Part shown: positions 5,033 through 5,939 of the stretch, one piece after another | Layout: every line of letters starts with the position of its first letter | How positions within the stretch are numbered: the first letter of the stretch is position 1 | Assembly: GCA_017609945.1 (NCBI GenBank) | Contig: JAFCCZ010000058.1 | Span: 1-5,939 of the forward strand | Direction: 5' to 3' | Source of the DNA: Candidatus Iainarchaeum sp. | Lineage (GTDB): Archaea > Iainarchaeota > Iainarchaeia > Iainarchaeales > GCA-2688035 | DNA: 5,939 nt | Position numbers and translations under genes: made by a program | The notes under the pieces: generated by a model | What the model saw: only the letters and a program-made list of their open reading frames with translations | The model's database searches: none | What the model was told of the DNA's origin: nothing

Positions 5033-5939
5033 ATGCCTGCAATAAAAAAAATACCAGGAACCGAAAATGTGGCTTGGAGAACCAATAGAGTGTACAATTC
5101 GCTGAAACAAGGAAAGACACACAAACAGGCTGCAAAAAATCTTGGGCTTTCAATACAATGTATTTATGCAGATATCGAAACTCTGAGGGGCTCGTTTAAA
5201 AAAAAATTGCCTTTGTTCATTCCACCGAAAGGAGTTAAGAATTGGAGCCTTGCAAAAGGAAAAAGGATTGAAGCGTTAATAAAATTTGCAAAATCAGCAA
5301 TAAGGGGGAAAGCAAAGGTTAAACCCGGGCTAAAAGTGGGTGTACCCCCGTCCAAACAAACAGGAAAGGTAATTGCGGCGCTTAAAAGAAACTCCAACAG
5401 AACCAATGAAAAGATTGCAAAAGCAGTTGGTGGAGTAAGTAAGACAACAGTCAGCAAATGGAGAACTATTCTTATTGACAGCGGCGAAATCCAAAGAATT
5501 GGCATTGGAGAAATTAAAAAAAAGTATTTGCGAAACCCAAAAAGAAAAACAAAGCATTTTACAGCAAAACAAAGAGCACAAATTCTAAGGGACCACAGGC
5601 CGCAAATTGAAAAAACCGCAAAAAAAGCCTATTACCAAACAAAAAATGCGTTTGATTTAACCAACATGCTTCCTGAACAAATAATTGAAGAAATAGCCGA
5701 AAGGCTTGACTGGAAACTCCAAACCTACAGCCCAAGCAAACTAAAGGGGCCAAAAGAAACAAAACTCGCGCGATACCTAAATTACCACAGAGCAAATATT
5801 GCCTTTGACCTAAAAAAAACTGCCATTAAAAGATACAAAACTGTCCACTCCCTTGAAAGAAAAACCCCGGGCAAAAGCGACAAAACCACAACATACAGGC
5901 AAACAGTTGCGGCAAAACCAATTCCTGTTGAGGTTAAAA
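5033..5939 (+). CDS. Two-HTH protein with sigma-70/ECF region 2-like domain (partial, runs off right edge)
   Basis: The frame stays open from ATG 5033 to the window end, giving 302 codons and no stop. The protein is strongly basic. Residues 24-52 form a helix-turn-helix (GKTHKQAAKNLGLSIQCIY). Residues 111-156 form a second, winged-type HTH (NEKIAKAVGGVSKTTVSKW, then L-I-D-S-G-E-I-Q-R-I). Residues 178-275 resemble sigma region 2: a helix with P190-Q-I-x-K-x-A-K-K-A-Y, then EQIIEEI-x-x-x-L (215-225), K-L-Q-T-Y-S-P-S (228-235), and L-A-R-Y-L-N-Y-H-R-A-N-I-A-F-D-L-K-K (245-262). The last parallels the F-x-x-[YW]-L-x-x-x-A-x-N-x-x-x-D-x-x-R of ECF sigmas. V-H-S-L-E (271-275), then a polar stretch, resembles the start of sigma region 3. 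It is probably a nucleic-acid-binding regulator. The sigma relationship is an eye alignment only, and the protein could be another HTH protein family. Region 4, if any, is beyond the edge. Confidence 0.7.
   Translation, partial: MPAIKKIPGTENVAWRTNRVYNSLKQGKTHKQAAKNLGLSIQCIYADIETLRGSFKKKLPLFIPPKGVKNWSLAKGKRIEALIKFAKSAIRGKAKVKPGLKVGVPPSKQTGKVIAALKRNSNRTNEKIAKAVGGVSKTTVSKWRTILIDSGEIQRIGIGEIKKKYLRNPKRKTKHFTAKQRAQILRDHRPQIEKTAKKAYYQTKNAFDLTNMLPEQIIEEIAERLDWKLQTYSPSKLKGPKETKLARYLNYHRANIAFDLKKTAIKRYKTVHSLERKTPGKSDKTTTYRQTVAAKPIPVEVK

Noticed and set aside
5164..5795. Several minus-strand open frames (5164-5505, 5330-5581, 5559-5795)
   Set aside because: They overlap each other and lie opposite the A-rich sigma-like gene. 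Their Phe/Leu-rich products are reversed Lys/Glu codons. The plus-strand frame has HTH motifs and a promoter.

Overview
The window looks like chromosomal DNA of an archaeon. TATA/BRE-like elements lie at archaeal spacing. At least one gene appears to be leaderless, beginning about 26 nt after its TATA-like box. A secreted CARDB/COG1361-type beta-domain protein sits next to a MacB-type ABC transporter, and an archaeal-style AbrB swapped-hairpin protein is present. A small-genome (DPANN-like) lineage is a guess from gene style and compactness; no marker gene here fixes the phylum.

Layout: (i) 1-73, minus strand: the first 24 codons of a gene running off the left edge, resembling the N-terminus of archaeal class I SAM-dependent methyltransferases. 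(ii) 74-193: a divergent intergenic region with a promoter-like element on each strand. On the right side a perfect 9-bp inverted repeat (156-180) abuts the TATA box like an operator. (iii) 194-4897, plus strand: a five-gene cluster with spacings of 16, 1, 39 and -8 nt. It encodes an AbrB-family regulator, a LolD/MacB-type ABC ATPase, a secreted membrane-anchored three-domain CARDB-like protein, and two related but diverged MacB/FtsX-type permeases. A strong hairpin with T-runs sits between the third and fourth genes. (iv) 4898-5032: a short gap that starts with a G-free, C-rich stretch and ends with a TATA-like box. (v) 5033-5939, plus strand: a gene cut by the right edge, encoding a basic protein with two helix-turn-helix segments followed by a region resembling sigma-70/ECF sigma region 2.

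Working model: the ATPase and the two permeases form one MacB/Lol-like mechanotransmission ABC complex (probably two ATPase copies plus one of each permease). The CARDB-like protein is its extracytoplasmic, membrane-anchored partner. The AbrB protein heads the operon and probably controls it through the promoter palindrome. The substrate cannot be read from sequence.

The most unusual item is the sigma-like protein at the right end. Archaeal transcription uses TBP and TFB, so a sigma-region-2-like domain fused to two HTH segments deserves profile and structure checks. It is a hypothesis from eye alignment only.
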